Assembly (NCBI GenBank): GCA_002746975.1
Contig: NVXE01000009.1
Coordinates: forward strand, 22,297-85,490
Reading direction: 5' to 3'
DNA length: 63,194 bases
DNA from: Bacteroidota bacterium
GTDB lineage: Bacteria > Bacteroidota > Bacteroidia > Flavobacteriales_D > Sanyastnellaceae
Shown here: in pieces, positions 37,853-50,133 of the stretch
Layout: each line of letters starts with the position of its first letter
Position numbering within the stretch: the first letter of the stretch is position 1
Program-made: the position numbers and the translations under genes
The notes under the pieces: generated by a model
The model's input: the letters and a program-made list of their open reading frames with translations, nothing else
Told to the model about the DNA's origin: nothing
The model's database searches: none

Positions 37853-38613
37853 TTGAAGATATGGAGCGCACTGGTTCTTGGCTTTTTCGTTGGAGAAGTT
37901 TTCTTCCGTTAGTACTTGTACCCGCAGCTCTTTACGTCTCGTTTATCGATGATGATTTCCCATCTTTTTCTGATCCACGTTGGATTATTATCTGTTTAGG
38001 AGTAGGTTTCTTAGGCCAAATAATTCGTGCTTTCACTATAGCTTACGTACCTAAAGGAACTTCAGGTCGTAATACATCTGAGGGACAAGTTGCAGAAACC
38101 CTAAATTCAAAAGGTATGTATGGTTACATGCGCCACCCTCTTTATACTGGGAACTTTTTTATGTGGCTTGGAGTTGTTATGTATGCGGGTAATTTATATT
38201 TCACCATTGTAATATCTGTAATATTTTGGATCTATTACACATTAATAGCAATGACGGAAGAAAGGTTTCTAAGAGGTAAGTTTGGGGATGCTTATATAGA
38301 ATGGGCTTCAGGCATTCCGGCGTTCTTTCCAAGAACCTTAAAATGGAAAAGCCCTGGAGTTTTCTTTTCATATAGAAATGTTCTTAAACGCGAATATAAT
38401 GGCGCTTTTGCGATGATTCTTTCTTTTGCAGCTCTTGATGTTGCTCATACTTTACGTATGGGCATAGACTCAGGACTATCCCTAGAAAATGCTATAGGCA
38501 TGAGTTCTTTTATGCAAACTCTATTAACAATATGTTCTGTTTGTTTTCTAACTCTTCGGTTTATAAAAAAGCGAACAAAGATATTAGACGTAGAAGGTCG
38601 TGAATACGTTTAG
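37843..38613 (+). CDS. Isoprenylcysteine/phospholipid methyltransferase-like membrane protein
   Basis: A 256-residue integral membrane protein with about five helices. The cofactor-binding part GMYGYMRHPLYTGNFFMWLG and the later EERFLRGKFGDAYIEWASGI are hallmarks of the ICMT/PEMT superfamily. It may methylate a lipid or small hydrophobic molecule; no prenylated protein substrate is known in bacteria. It overlaps the hutH 3' end by ten bases, so it is probably cotranscribed, but no link to histidine use is evident. Confidence 0.82.
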   Translation: MPLIEDMERTGSWLFRWRSFLPLVLVPAALYVSFIDDDFPSFSDPRWIIICLGVGFLGQIIRAFTIAYVPKGTSGRNTSEGQVAETLNSKGMYGYMRHPLYTGNFFMWLGVVMYAGNLYFTIVISVIFWIYYTLIAMTEERFLRGKFGDAYIEWASGIPAFFPRTLKWKSPGVFFSYRNVLKREYNGAFAMILSFAALDVAHTLRMGIDSGLSLENAIGMSSFMQTLLTICSVCFLTLRFIKKRTKILDVEGREYV

Positions 38614-38657
38614 AGAGTTAAGGATAGTGATGATAGGTCACTCTCAACTAGAAGAAA

Positions 38658-39470
38658 TCACGTAACAGAAGCTTTTCGCATTATTCTACGTAAAAGGGAG
38701 GGGAAAAACCGATGAATGTAAACAGCAAGTATTTCGGACCTGCCTATTAGAATTAAATCCTTTCTTCGATCAACACCTTTAGCTAGTTTTTTTGCACATG
38801 CTAAAGGTGTCATCCCTGCTCCAGTCTTCTTATCCATAGTTCCCTGCTTAGTACCATCTCCTACAACCGCATTAAGCGAGATATCAGTTGCGATAAAACC
38901 AGGGCAGACCAAACTTATTCCTATTCCATCCTTAAAATGTTCAGCCCTCAAAGCCTCAAAAAATCCGTGTAAAGCATGTTTCGCACCACAATATCCTGAA
39001 CGTAGAGGAGAAGAAAATAAACCCATCAAGCTTGTAACAACAACGAATTGTCCACTTTTTTTCTGTATGAAATGGGGTAGGAGCTCTTTTGTGAGGGCTA
39101 TAGTACCGAAATAGTCAATCTCCATAACTCTTCTATCTACTTCAAGAGAAGTGTCTATTGCTAAAGATCGTTGACTGATTCCTCCACAATGTATCATTAA
39201 ATCCACCTCCTTTACTTCGTTTAAAACATCTTTTACTATCCCCTGAAATTTAGAAGAATCACCTAAATCAAGTGGCGCAATAACGAAATTACCATCTCCT
39301 TTCAAATCAAGTTGACGGGTTAATTTGGATGCGACTCTCTCAAGTTCATCTTTTCTACGAGAAGATAATATTACTCTAGCCCCACGAGAAGCATAAACCT
39401 CTGCGCAAGCACGGCCTATACCGCTACTAGCACCAGTAATCCATACCGTTTTTAGTTCCTCGCTAGGCAT
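38658..39470 (-). CDS. Short-chain dehydrogenase/reductase
   Basis: A 270-residue classical SDR. The NAD(P) site is TGASSGIGRACAEVY (about 12-26), and the active site is the SGYCGAKHALHGFFEALRAE block (Tyr and Lys of YxxxK). The substrate is unknown; the VCPGFIATDISLNAV and following region is typical of the dehydrogenase/reductase SDR family member 7-like group. It is 21 bases downstream of gyrB on the same strand. Confidence 0.92.
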   Translation of the reverse strand: MPSEELKTVWITGASSGIGRACAEVYASRGARVILSSRRKDELERVASKLTRQLDLKGDGNFVIAPLDLGDSSKFQGIVKDVLNEVKEVDLMIHCGGISQRSLAIDTSLEVDRRVMEIDYFGTIALTKELLPHFIQKKSGQFVVVTSLMGLFSSPLRSGYCGAKHALHGFFEALRAEHFKDGIGISLVCPGFIATDISLNAVVGDGTKQGTMDKKTGAGMTPLACAKKLAKGVDRRKDLILIGRSEILAVYIHRFFPSLLRRIMRKASVT

Positions 39471-39491
39471 AGCCTTCTATTAAGCATTCTT

Positions 39492-41543
<2,052 letters not shown>

Positions 41544-41605
41544 TTATTAAGGTAAATGTGCTATTTCTCCACTAATAAACGGTGTTATTCACAAGTTTTT
41601 GTAAA

Positions 41606-43345
41606 CTAGAAAGCGTAGCTCGCACCTAGCATTGCTTGGAAGCCTTGAACAGAGTACCCAGCCCACTGTCTGTAATTGGAATTTGTTATGTTACTTAACT
41701 TCATCCAGACTGATGTTCTGCGGTTATATCTGTACTCTACACCAATATTTGCATCTATGTAAGATGGTAAATCTGCATTGTAGTAATAGACATCACCAAT
41801 TTGTTGGAACGCAACAGATTCAGCTGATGGTTTTATTTGTGTGATGGCTTGTCTCGACCCCATTATTTGTACTGAAGCATCAATGGAGAATTTTTCTAGA
41901 AATTCATAACGTGCATCAATACTCCATTTAGTTGAAGGTAGATTCCATGCCGCTTCTAAGCCATTTGTATCGTATGTGAATAAGCTTCCTGCAACTCTTA
42001 AGTTAAGGTTATTAAAAAGATCAAGTGTAAGGTATCCACCTATTTCTTTTACCCCAAGAGTGTCGTAAATCGTAGAAAAACGAGCTCCTGAGTCAAAAAG
42101 GCTATCATTTACGAAGTACATATAATCCTCGTAATGAGTTGATGAAGCATAAATTTGAAAGCTGATAGCTTGTGTTAATGTTCCTCTCATACCGACTTCT
42201 AAATCTCGTGACCTACTTGTTGTAAGGAACTCTGAATCAGGTGTAAGTTGATAAAATGAATTCTTCTGAATGACTGAAGCGAAACGATTTTGTTCTAATC
42301 CTCCATCTAAGCTAACGTATGGAACGAAAACGTCCCTCAAAATCCTTATAGAGGCTTCTAATTTAGGATAGAAGTGAAAAGTGGAGCCCAGTCCGTTGCG
42401 ACTTTGTGAATCAGCATCTATCCAAAGCCCAGCACCTGCACGAATTGTCAAAGGCCCACGATAACTTGTCGCTGTGGGAGTGAGGCTGATAATAGCACCA
42501 TCAGTCTTAGTAGTGTCTCCTTGAAGTGAAGTCATCTGTAGTCTATCAACATTTATTGAACCATCAAGAGCAAATCGTTCTTGATCAACGAATTTCCCCA
42601 TACTGAAAGTGCCCTCAAAATAGTTTTCGGTTGTCCCTGATAAATCACGAAATTGCTGCCAACCTAAATCTATTTCATGATTCATATCTGTACTGTCGCG
42701 ATGATGACTTTTGAAAGAGACATTACCACCGTACTTTAAATATCGTTCATGAGTACCTAATGATGTGTCAGGAGGTAATGTGTCACTTTTCACATTACCA
42801 TAATAAACAATGTTATCTCTTTCGATATTAGCGGCTAAATCGACTCGTTCTTTTCCGATAAACCGGCTAAGCCAAACACCAGCATCGCTATCCTGAAACC
42901 TTTCATCAACGAGTCCTAATGGTGCGTCAGTAGCAAAATGCGAAGACTGGAATCCCCATGTTCCTTCTCGAGACCTTAAATCGGTCATACTAAGTTCAAT
43001 AATGGGTGTGTTATAAACTCCGTACCCAGCTCTAGCATAACCACGGTAAAGTAGTGAAAGAGGTGCGTCAACTCTAAGTCTAACAGGGTCAATCATTGTC
43101 CAAATAGGGTTCACATTCATTCTTTTAGCAAGAAGTCTATATGAAAACTCTTTGTTTCCGCTTTCAAGGGTACGTAGTTCTGGCCAACTTTGTAATTTAA
43201 GAGCATCTTTAACAACCATTTCTCTTTCACCTACGAACGTAACGTCCATCTTAAGTGTGTCAGAGTTAGAAGTTGAAGCTTCTTGAGCATAAGTTGATGA
43301 ATTGATAACAATTAACGATAGTATAGGTAGTGTAATAGATTTCAT
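41606..43345 (-). CDS. Outer-membrane beta-barrel protein (TonB-receptor-like)
   Basis: A 579-residue secreted protein with a signal peptide ending near STYAQ (residue 20). The long run of alternating amphipathic strands and a C-terminal phenylalanine (MLGASYAF) are typical of outer-membrane barrels. The final strands resemble TonB-dependent receptors (YRYNRRTSVWMKLSNITN). No plug domain is obvious, so it is more a barrel-only protein. Its ATG overlaps the stop of the TPR gene as TAATG, so the two are probably partners. The role is unknown. Confidence 0.8.
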   Translation of the reverse strand: MKSITLPILSLIVINSSTYAQEASTSNSDTLKMDVTFVGEREMVVKDALKLQSWPELRTLESGNKEFSYRLLAKRMNVNPIWTMIDPVRLRVDAPLSLLYRGYARAGYGVYNTPIIELSMTDLRSREGTWGFQSSHFATDAPLGLVDERFQDSDAGVWLSRFIGKERVDLAANIERDNIVYYGNVKSDTLPPDTSLGTHERYLKYGGNVSFKSHHRDSTDMNHEIDLGWQQFRDLSGTTENYFEGTFSMGKFVDQERFALDGSINVDRLQMTSLQGDTTKTDGAIISLTPTATSYRGPLTIRAGAGLWIDADSQSRNGLGSTFHFYPKLEASIRILRDVFVPYVSLDGGLEQNRFASVIQKNSFYQLTPDSEFLTTSRSRDLEVGMRGTLTQAISFQIYASSTHYEDYMYFVNDSLFDSGARFSTIYDTLGVKEIGGYLTLDLFNNLNLRVAGSLFTYDTNGLEAAWNLPSTKWSIDARYEFLEKFSIDASVQIMGSRQAITQIKPSAESVAFQQIGDVYYYNADLPSYIDANIGVEYRYNRRTSVWMKLSNITNSNYRQWAGYSVQGFQAMLGASYAF

Positions 43346-46300
43346 TATTCGTTGTCTTGAATGTCGTTATCGTTTCCGTTCTCATTGTTATCTGAGTTCT
43401 CGATAGAGTTCTCAATAATATCTGTTCCATGTAAATCTTCACCCTCAAGAGATTCAATCTCAAGTAAAAGATCGGAACAAGCACTTTGCACCCAATCTGT
43501 ATCTACGTTTTCGATAATGCTTTCTGCAGTAGCACGAGCTTGAAAAAGATCATCAAGACTTATATAAGTTTTTACGAGAAGGAGAAAGCCTTTATACTTC
43601 CATTTGTTATAAGTAGAGTAGTCACTAACTAGTGTGAATAGATTCTGCTCAGCATTTTCAAAATCCCCTTTGTCAAAAGCGATTTTAGCAATCATATACT
43701 GAGATTCTGCCCCAACATTGCCACCATACTTTACAGTTGACTCAAAAAATTCTAGTGCCTTTTTAAGTTCTGATGAATCGTAGTGAATTCGTCCTAACCA
43801 AAGAGCCGCTGTTCTTTTTATTGATTCGGGTGTGCCCGGGTCTGTATAAACTGAGTTAGCGAATGTGAATGCTTGTGCAGGCTGATCTAAGAGATAGTAA
43901 CAACGCATTTGGCCTATAGAAGACTCAAGTTTATTTGCTTGAATACTGGCGATCTCAGCGAGAAGTCTATAGTGTGTCAATGCACGAGGATAGTCGCCTT
44001 CATTCCAAGATAATGTTGCGGCCGCTAAAGCAGCGGCTTCAGTAAAGTCACCAGGAGGTAAAGAGAGTACGACTTCATATGCTAAAAGCGCACCACTTTT
44101 GTCTGAAGCATGGTTTAAGCACGCAGCGAGGTAAAAATGTGCCTCATCTTTATGATGACCATCTTCATATTGTCTTAGATATTCCTCAAGTCTTGGCAGA
44201 GCTTTAGTGTATTCTCCTTCAAGTGCCAAACCTACTGCTGCATCGAATAGCCTTGTCTCAATATCTTCCCCAGATAATCCCACAGCTGGAGGAAGGTTGT
44301 CTAATAACCCACGCTCAATTAACAGAGGTTCTACAATGTTGTATGCGTCAGCCGCTACGGGATCGTTTCCATAAGTCGTCCTTATCCTATCCCAAGTTAA
44401 AAGGACGTCATCAGGTCTGTTTTGCTTAATTCCAATTAAACAAAGATCTACTAGAGCTTCTTTAGTCCTAGGGTTTCTAGGGTGAGCCGTTAGAAGTTCG
44501 TCAAGTCTTCGACGTGCATCGTCAAGTTCATTTCGTTCGATTTGAGTGCGAGCACTCTCGTAAAGAGCATCGACAACAAATCTAGATTTAGGATATTCTT
44601 CGAGTAAACGGTCCAAACCTTCTATTTGTGATTCTAATGCTAACGGGGAGTCAGTCAAACTTACTGACATCGCTCTTTGGAACAAGATATAGTCAATATT
44701 ACCGGCGTCTCTTTCTAAACAACGGTCATAATACGTTACTGCTCTATCAAATTCTTTTTTCGCATAGAAACAATCGGCTGTTCTGAGCTCTGCATCATTA
44801 AATCGTTGAGGAGAATCGTCTGGATGTGCTTCGAGGTAAGAACGAAAAGCAGAAAGGGCGTCAAGATATTTTTTTTGCTTGAATAGAGAATATCCACGAG
44901 CGTAATCTGCTGCAGGATAGTAACTACTTAGATATCCGCCAGGAGCCCTTGCGAATTTGGCATAAGATGATGTCGCATTAATATAATCACGCATAGAAAA
45001 GTAACACTCTCCTTGCCAATAGTATGATTCTGCAGCTAGTTGTGCGTCAATAGGGTATGTGCGAACCTTGTCGAAATACGTTAGGGCTTGTGTGTATTTA
45101 CCTCCTTGATATAATTCTACTCCTCTGTTGTAGGCCAAAAGTTGGTAAGACTCTTGTACGGTTAGGTCTTTATCTCGAATTTGGTCAAGAGCGTTAAGAG
45201 CCCTATCATAATCTCTACTTGTTAGATATACTTCAAGAAGGAAGCGATAAGCTTCATCTCTTCTTACAGAGTTGGGGTATTTATCTAGATAAGTCTGAAA
45301 TGCTGTTATAGCATCGTCAAAAGGGTTGTATGATAATTCGAAAGCAAGTTTTGCATAGCTGAAAAGTGCATCCTCCATGATTTCGATATCGTAATCTTTT
45401 GAAGCAGCCCTTCCGAAAGCACTTCTTGCCTTGTCTTTTTGGCCTAATTGAATATAACAATCAGCCATATGATAGGTAGCATTTTGACCAAGTTTATTGT
45501 CCTCACGAGCGGTTAGAGCTAGTACATCTAATGCATCTCTCCAAGCTCCCATTCTATATCTAGTGTACCCAACTTCGTAAGCGAACTCGGGTTTCCGCCC
45601 AGGGCCTCTAGTTCCTTCCCAAGCCTGTTCAAGGAATGGAGAAGCACCTTCAAAATCTTGGTCTTTGTAAAAGGCATCACCTACAAGTCTTGCAACCTCG
45701 GTTTTCTCTTCATCTTCTAGTCCAGACGACTCATTAAGTAGAGTAGGACCGTATTCCTTAAGACGAGCGAATTGTGAAGTAGCATGGAGTGTTTGGGCTA
45801 TATAAACAGGGACGATGTTTACGAAATCCTCAGTGTTTGCAATAGATTCAAAACCCTCGAGAGCTACTTGAGGATTTCCATTTAAATAAGCGATATGACT
45901 GAAATAATAAGTAGCTGGAGCCCAGTAAGCACCATCGGATTTCATAACTTCAAATAAATCGTATCTAGCTTCTTCAAACTTCTCTCTTTCGAATAAGCTA
46001 TGTCCTCTTTTAAACCGCAACTCTCTTTGTTTGTCAACAGAAAGCTGTCTAATGTCAACTCTGTTAAATGCTTCGGCAGCTTTTTTATAGTGCCTTCTTT
46101 TATAATGATGGTCAGCTATCTCCCAAAGCGCTTTTTGCACGTATGGACTTTCGGGGTATGCTGTTATAAATGCATCTATTCTGTATTCGGCATCTCTATG
46201 ATATAAGTTAAGTGCGCAGATTGCTTCGTGAAATGCGGCTGAGACATACCTTTCGGATTTAGGATCTGCTTCGAGCTCCATGAATTCATCATAGTTCTTC

Positions 46301-46488
46301 ATCGCTAATGCAAACTGTTCTTTATTGAATGCGTCTTCTGCTTTAGACCAAACCCTTTCAACGCGTATCAAGTCATGAGTAAATTGCCCATATGCATGCA
46401 TAGAAGGCAATAACGCAAACCCAGCAATAATCAGTGTTGTCGAGACTTGGCGAGTGATTGAGTTAAAAATATTTCTGTATATTATCAT
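43345..46488 (-). CDS. Large TPR-repeat periplasmic protein
   Basis: A 1047-residue protein with a signal peptide ending near HAYGQ. Almost the entire length is tetratricopeptide-type repeats, with recurring patterns such as ALTYFDKVRTYPIDAQLAAE and SYYWQGECYFSMRDYINATS. The last 40 residues form an acidic, Asn- and Glu-rich tail. Such repeats serve as scaffolds, so it probably assembles an envelope complex with the downstream barrel protein to which it is coupled. I used ATG 46488 because the signal peptide starts there; ten residues lie before it in the longer reading. Confidence 0.82.
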   Translation of the reverse strand: MIIYRNIFNSITRQVSTTLIIAGFALLPSMHAYGQFTHDLIRVERVWSKAEDAFNKEQFALAMKNYDEFMELEADPKSERYVSAAFHEAICALNLYHRDAEYRIDAFITAYPESPYVQKALWEIADHHYKRRHYKKAAEAFNRVDIRQLSVDKQRELRFKRGHSLFEREKFEEARYDLFEVMKSDGAYWAPATYYFSHIAYLNGNPQVALEGFESIANTEDFVNIVPVYIAQTLHATSQFARLKEYGPTLLNESSGLEDEEKTEVARLVGDAFYKDQDFEGASPFLEQAWEGTRGPGRKPEFAYEVGYTRYRMGAWRDALDVLALTAREDNKLGQNATYHMADCYIQLGQKDKARSAFGRAASKDYDIEIMEDALFSYAKLAFELSYNPFDDAITAFQTYLDKYPNSVRRDEAYRFLLEVYLTSRDYDRALNALDQIRDKDLTVQESYQLLAYNRGVELYQGGKYTQALTYFDKVRTYPIDAQLAAESYYWQGECYFSMRDYINATSSYAKFARAPGGYLSSYYPAADYARGYSLFKQKKYLDALSAFRSYLEAHPDDSPQRFNDAELRTADCFYAKKEFDRAVTYYDRCLERDAGNIDYILFQRAMSVSLTDSPLALESQIEGLDRLLEEYPKSRFVVDALYESARTQIERNELDDARRRLDELLTAHPRNPRTKEALVDLCLIGIKQNRPDDVLLTWDRIRTTYGNDPVAADAYNIVEPLLIERGLLDNLPPAVGLSGEDIETRLFDAAVGLALEGEYTKALPRLEEYLRQYEDGHHKDEAHFYLAACLNHASDKSGALLAYEVVLSLPPGDFTEAAALAAATLSWNEGDYPRALTHYRLLAEIASIQANKLESSIGQMRCYYLLDQPAQAFTFANSVYTDPGTPESIKRTAALWLGRIHYDSSELKKALEFFESTVKYGGNVGAESQYMIAKIAFDKGDFENAEQNLFTLVSDYSTYNKWKYKGFLLLVKTYISLDDLFQARATAESIIENVDTDWVQSACSDLLLEIESLEGEDLHGTDIIENSIENSDNNENGNDNDIQDNE

Positions 46489-46661
46489 ATGTAGAATGTT
46501 TCGAGCGAAATACAACAACTTATATTACGAAAATACCGTTCTATTGGAATATAACTATTCATCTAGCTCGATGTTCTTAACGCTCTAATGTGTGTGATTA
46601 GCGCTTTAATTATGGTTTTTTTTGAAAAACACACACACTAAAAATTGAAGAAAGTACTGCT
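46489..46661. other. Intergenic region upstream of the TPR gene
   Basis: A 173-base gap without a gene. It contains a GT/AC inverted repeat (GTGTGTG at 46591-46597 and CACACAC at 46631-46637, loop 33 bases), and a run of eight T's. These could form part of a terminator for the OmpA/PD40 gene that ends at 46662. A minus-strand TATTTTCG box lies about 35-40 bases before the TPR ATG and could be its promoter. Confidence 0.4.
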
Positions 46662-48725
46662 TTACTTTACTGTAAACTCGGTTCTTCTATTGTTTGCCCT
46701 CCCTTCTTCTGAAGAGTTGTCCGACTTAGGTCTCTCTTCTCCAAAACCTGCGGAACTTATACGAGAGGAACTAATTCCCTTTTTCTTAAGAAAGTTTGCA
46801 ACGACTTCAGCTCGTATTTCACTTAACAATAAGTTATCCTCTGAACTACCGATATTATCTGTATGCCCTTCTATTAAAATTGATAATTTCGGATGTTCTA
46901 TTAGGTATTCAGATAACGAACCTAAAATTAATTTTGTTGACTTAGTCAGTCTACTTTTATTTGTTTCAAATTGAACGTCTTCAAGCTCAAAAGCGTCAAT
47001 TTCAGAAGCTTTTTCAGCACGTACAGTTATTGCTTGAGAAGCTATAGAGGCTTTGGGGTCTTTATCATCTGAACTGTCTTCTACAAGATATACCACCTTT
47101 GCCTCGAATGCCAAATTGTCCCCATTAACATGGAGTATAACGTCCTCTACTCTAGCAGTATGGATAATAGCGGCGAATGATCCATCATCTTTATTTAACT
47201 CAATCTCTTCGACCTGTTTACTTTGAACGTATTCTAAAGTGAGTCTAACATCATCAGAAGGAGGTGTAGGGTCAACAACTCCATGAATCACTACGATTTC
47301 TTCTGGTCTTAAAGACTCTGGTACAGGAAATGTTAGAATATCAAGCCCTTTAGTTCCTGGTCTTCTACTGGCAAAAAAAGCTTCTTTTCCGTTAGCGGAT
47401 ACGACAAGGCCGTGTTCGTCACCGTCCGTGTTTACAGGGGTGCCGAAATTAACGGGGTCACTCCAAACTCCGATAGAATCCCTTTTCGTCATCCATATAT
47501 CATAACCTCCTCCTGAGGGTTTGCGATTACTTGAAAAATAAAGAGTATTTCCGTCAGGGTGTAGAAAGGGTGCTTTTTCTTGAGCACCAGTAGATATGGG
47601 ATACGGAAGTTTAATAGCTTGAGTAAATTTTCCGTTTTCATCCTTTTCGCTAACAAAGATGTCCATTGTAGGATTCCCGTCAGAATCTGGAGTAGAATTT
47701 TTTCTAGCTGAAGCAAAGAACAGCTCTCTGCCATCTGAGCTAAGTGCAGGTTGAGACTCCCATCCCTGCTCAGTGTTAATTTCAGGGCCTAGAACTTTTA
47801 AATCATCCCAATAATATATGAAATGTCCCTCGTCATCAATGCCATCAACCTTATAGGTGGTGCTAAATAGGTCAATGTTTTGGGGATTTCCAGAAACAGG
47901 ATTAGATGTAGCGATTATTAATAGCCTATTATCAATCGATAAGCTCACCCCACCGTAATTATCACCAATATTAAAAGGATAATCTAAAGCTTGTCCTTGA
48001 CTGAACAAGTCGTTAGGTCCCATCCTTCTAGACATTGTAAACTCCTCAATACGTTTTGTCATAACATCTCCTCTTGACTTTTTATTCCTAGCGCGTGTGA
48101 ATAATAAAATAGTGCCATCAGGAGAAAGTGCTGGTAAATATTCGTCCTCACTTAGGCTAGTGTTGGGAAGAGGAGTAGGGGTATATAATCCACTATTAGC
48201 AAAGTATTGTATTTCAAACTTCACTTCTGGAAGCAAAGATTTAGCATCTCGTCGTTTTCTTAGGATGGACTTATTTTCGTTCGTTTCTGTTAATTCTAAA
48301 AACAGCTCGAATTCATTTAATGCAACTTCAGTTTCTCCAGAAATGAAAGCTAATACTCCCAGCATATAGTTTGCTTCTGGAAACTCGTTGTTAATGTCGT
48401 TAGCGCAAGCTGACGTCCATTGTTCAATAGCTATTCGACATTCCGAGACTAGTTCTGTGTTTCGCTTTGCCGATTTAAATAATAACTTTGAAATTGCTTC
48501 GTATGCAACGCCGAATGTTTCGCCATAGTCATCTTGAATTTCAATAGCTTCGTAAAGAAGCTCTATCTTTTCATCAGTAGTCAGCTTCTTATTCTTTTTA
48601 GATTCAGTAGCTTTTTCGAATAATTTCAACGACTTAGAGGAAAGTTCCGTCGGAAAAGGACAGGTTTGGGCTGAAGCTTGAAAAAACAGAAAAACTAGAA
48701 TTACTGCTAGCGGGAGTTTAGACAT
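46662..48725 (-). CDS. PD40 and OmpA envelope protein (PorE-like)
   Basis: A 687-residue protein with a signal peptide ending near QASAQ (residue 20). Helical TPR-like sequence spans about 35-150. PD40 beta-propeller repeats (about 180-470) include PALSPDGTILLFTRARNKKS and FLHPDGNTLYFSSNRKPSGG. The C-terminal OmpA domain (about 580-687) has the peptidoglycan-binding EGHTDNIGSS followed by LSEIRAE and EEGRANNRRTEFTVK. The design is that of PorE-like proteins linking an envelope machine to peptidoglycan. It overlaps the transporter gene by eight bases. Confidence 0.88.
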   Translation of the reverse strand: MSKLPLAVILVFLFFQASAQTCPFPTELSSKSLKLFEKATESKKNKKLTTDEKIELLYEAIEIQDDYGETFGVAYEAISKLLFKSAKRNTELVSECRIAIEQWTSACANDINNEFPEANYMLGVLAFISGETEVALNEFELFLELTETNENKSILRKRRDAKSLLPEVKFEIQYFANSGLYTPTPLPNTSLSEDEYLPALSPDGTILLFTRARNKKSRGDVMTKRIEEFTMSRRMGPNDLFSQGQALDYPFNIGDNYGGVSLSIDNRLLIIATSNPVSGNPQNIDLFSTTYKVDGIDDEGHFIYYWDDLKVLGPEINTEQGWESQPALSSDGRELFFASARKNSTPDSDGNPTMDIFVSEKDENGKFTQAIKLPYPISTGAQEKAPFLHPDGNTLYFSSNRKPSGGGYDIWMTKRDSIGVWSDPVNFGTPVNTDGDEHGLVVSANGKEAFFASRRPGTKGLDILTFPVPESLRPEEIVVIHGVVDPTPPSDDVRLTLEYVQSKQVEEIELNKDDGSFAAIIHTARVEDVILHVNGDNLAFEAKVVYLVEDSSDDKDPKASIASQAITVRAEKASEIDAFELEDVQFETNKSRLTKSTKLILGSLSEYLIEHPKLSILIEGHTDNIGSSEDNLLLSEIRAEVVANFLKKKGISSSRISSAGFGEERPKSDNSSEEGRANNRRTEFTVK

Positions 48726-50133
48726 TTAACTCACCTTCACTTGATGCCACAAGTGTACAGACAGTTCCGTCACCAGTAACATTTACAACAGTTCTGCACA
48801 TATCTAGAATCCTGTCAACTGGAAAAATTAATGCAATCCAAGCAGGATTTAATCCCACGCTTTCAAGAACTATAATCATTAAGACCAAACCAGCACTTGG
48901 TACAGCCGCCGCACCGATTGATGCTAGAGTGGCTGTTAATACTATTACCATTTGTTGGGCGATTGATAAATCTACCATGTGAAACTGAGCCAGGGCAACT
49001 ACGGCAATGGCTTGGTATAAACTAGTGCCATCCATATTCACTGTAGCGCCTATGGGTAGCACGAAGCTTGAACTACGTTCTGAAACACCTAACTTCTCTT
49101 CGACGCATTTCATCGTTACTGGGAGCGTGGCTACAGACGACGAAGTTGAAAAAGCAGTAATCTGAGCATCTCTCATTCCGGACATGAACTTTCGCCACGT
49201 CATTTTCTTAACAAACAATGCAATGATAGTAGGGTAAACTATGAAAGCCATGATTCCTAATCCTAAAATCACAACAGCACTGTATCTAAGAAGGAATGTT
49301 AGAAGTTGTTGAAAATGTTCTGGGTCAGTTCCCGCGGCCTTCACTATTTGACCTGCCATAAGAGCAAAAACGAATACTGGCATCGCTTTCATAACTACCC
49401 AAACCATCTGTACGAAAACTTCATTCATAGCATCCACAGCTCTTACAACAGTGCCTTTCTGCTCTCTTTTCAACCCTGTTACAACTACGCCAAAAAATAT
49501 TGCGAAGAAGATGATTTGCAGCATTTGCATATCACTTAACGATTGGAAAATATTTTTCGGTACAACATCTACTAGGGGTTGAAGGGGGCCACTAGCCTTC
49601 GTTTTATCTGCTTTATTTAGCTTGTCATTTACCCAATCATTTGTTGTTTCGCTTTCGTTCCGAATTTCTTCAACTTTATCAGCTAATGCGGGATTTAAGC
49701 TAAGATTTATATCATCTAACCGAATAATATCATTAGCATCACGCCAAACCTCATACCTTAATCTATTCGTCTCTCTCAAGGCCTCACTTGCGTGCTCCCC
49801 AGGTTTGAAAAGATTTACAAGCACAAGCCCTACAATAACTGCAAACATTGTGGTAGTAAGATAAATAGCAAGGGTTTTAGCTCCCATCCTTCCGAGTTTT
49901 TTCATGTCACCCAAGCTCGCAACACCACTGATAATACTGAAAAGCACGAGAGGAACTGCTATGAGCTTAAGAAGGTTGATGAAAATGTCGCCAAAAGGCT
50001 GAATCCAGTTTAAAGTGAACTCATTCCATCCAAATCGGACGCTCATCCACGCATATACAACTCCAAGTAGGAGTCCTATTATTACTTGCCAGTGTAAGGC
50101 CAAACCTTTGCTTGTCGTTTCTTTCGTCGTCAT
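48718..50133 (-). CDS. Dicarboxylate/glutamate:cation symporter
   Basis: A 471-residue DAACS-family transporter. The family signature is visible near the C-terminus as STSSSVATLPVTMKC and the GATVNMDGTSLYQAIA segment, with AAVPSAGLVLM after it. It takes up glutamate, aspartate or dicarboxylates with sodium or protons. An insertion of about 60 residues (from NLFKPGEHASEA to KASGPLQPLV) lies between helices. The ATG at 50133 overlaps the aroC stop as ATGA, so the two are translationally coupled. Confidence 0.92.
   Translation of the reverse strand: MTTKETTSKGLALHWQVIIGLLLGVVYAWMSVRFGWNEFTLNWIQPFGDIFINLLKLIAVPLVLFSIISGVASLGDMKKLGRMGAKTLAIYLTTTMFAVIVGLVLVNLFKPGEHASEALRETNRLRYEVWRDANDIIRLDDINLSLNPALADKVEEIRNESETTNDWVNDKLNKADKTKASGPLQPLVDVVPKNIFQSLSDMQMLQIIFFAIFFGVVVTGLKREQKGTVVRAVDAMNEVFVQMVWVVMKAMPVFVFALMAGQIVKAAGTDPEHFQQLLTFLLRYSAVVILGLGIMAFIVYPTIIALFVKKMTWRKFMSGMRDAQITAFSTSSSVATLPVTMKCVEEKLGVSERSSSFVLPIGATVNMDGTSLYQAIAVVALAQFHMVDLSIAQQMVIVLTATLASIGAAAVPSAGLVLMIIVLESVGLNPAWIALIFPVDRILDMCRTVVNVTGDGTVCTLVASSEGELNV

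Noticed and set aside
46591-46637. GTGTGTG/CACACAC repeat as a strong terminator
   Set aside because: The loop is 33 bases long and the stem is a simple dinucleotide repeat, so a chance match is plausible.
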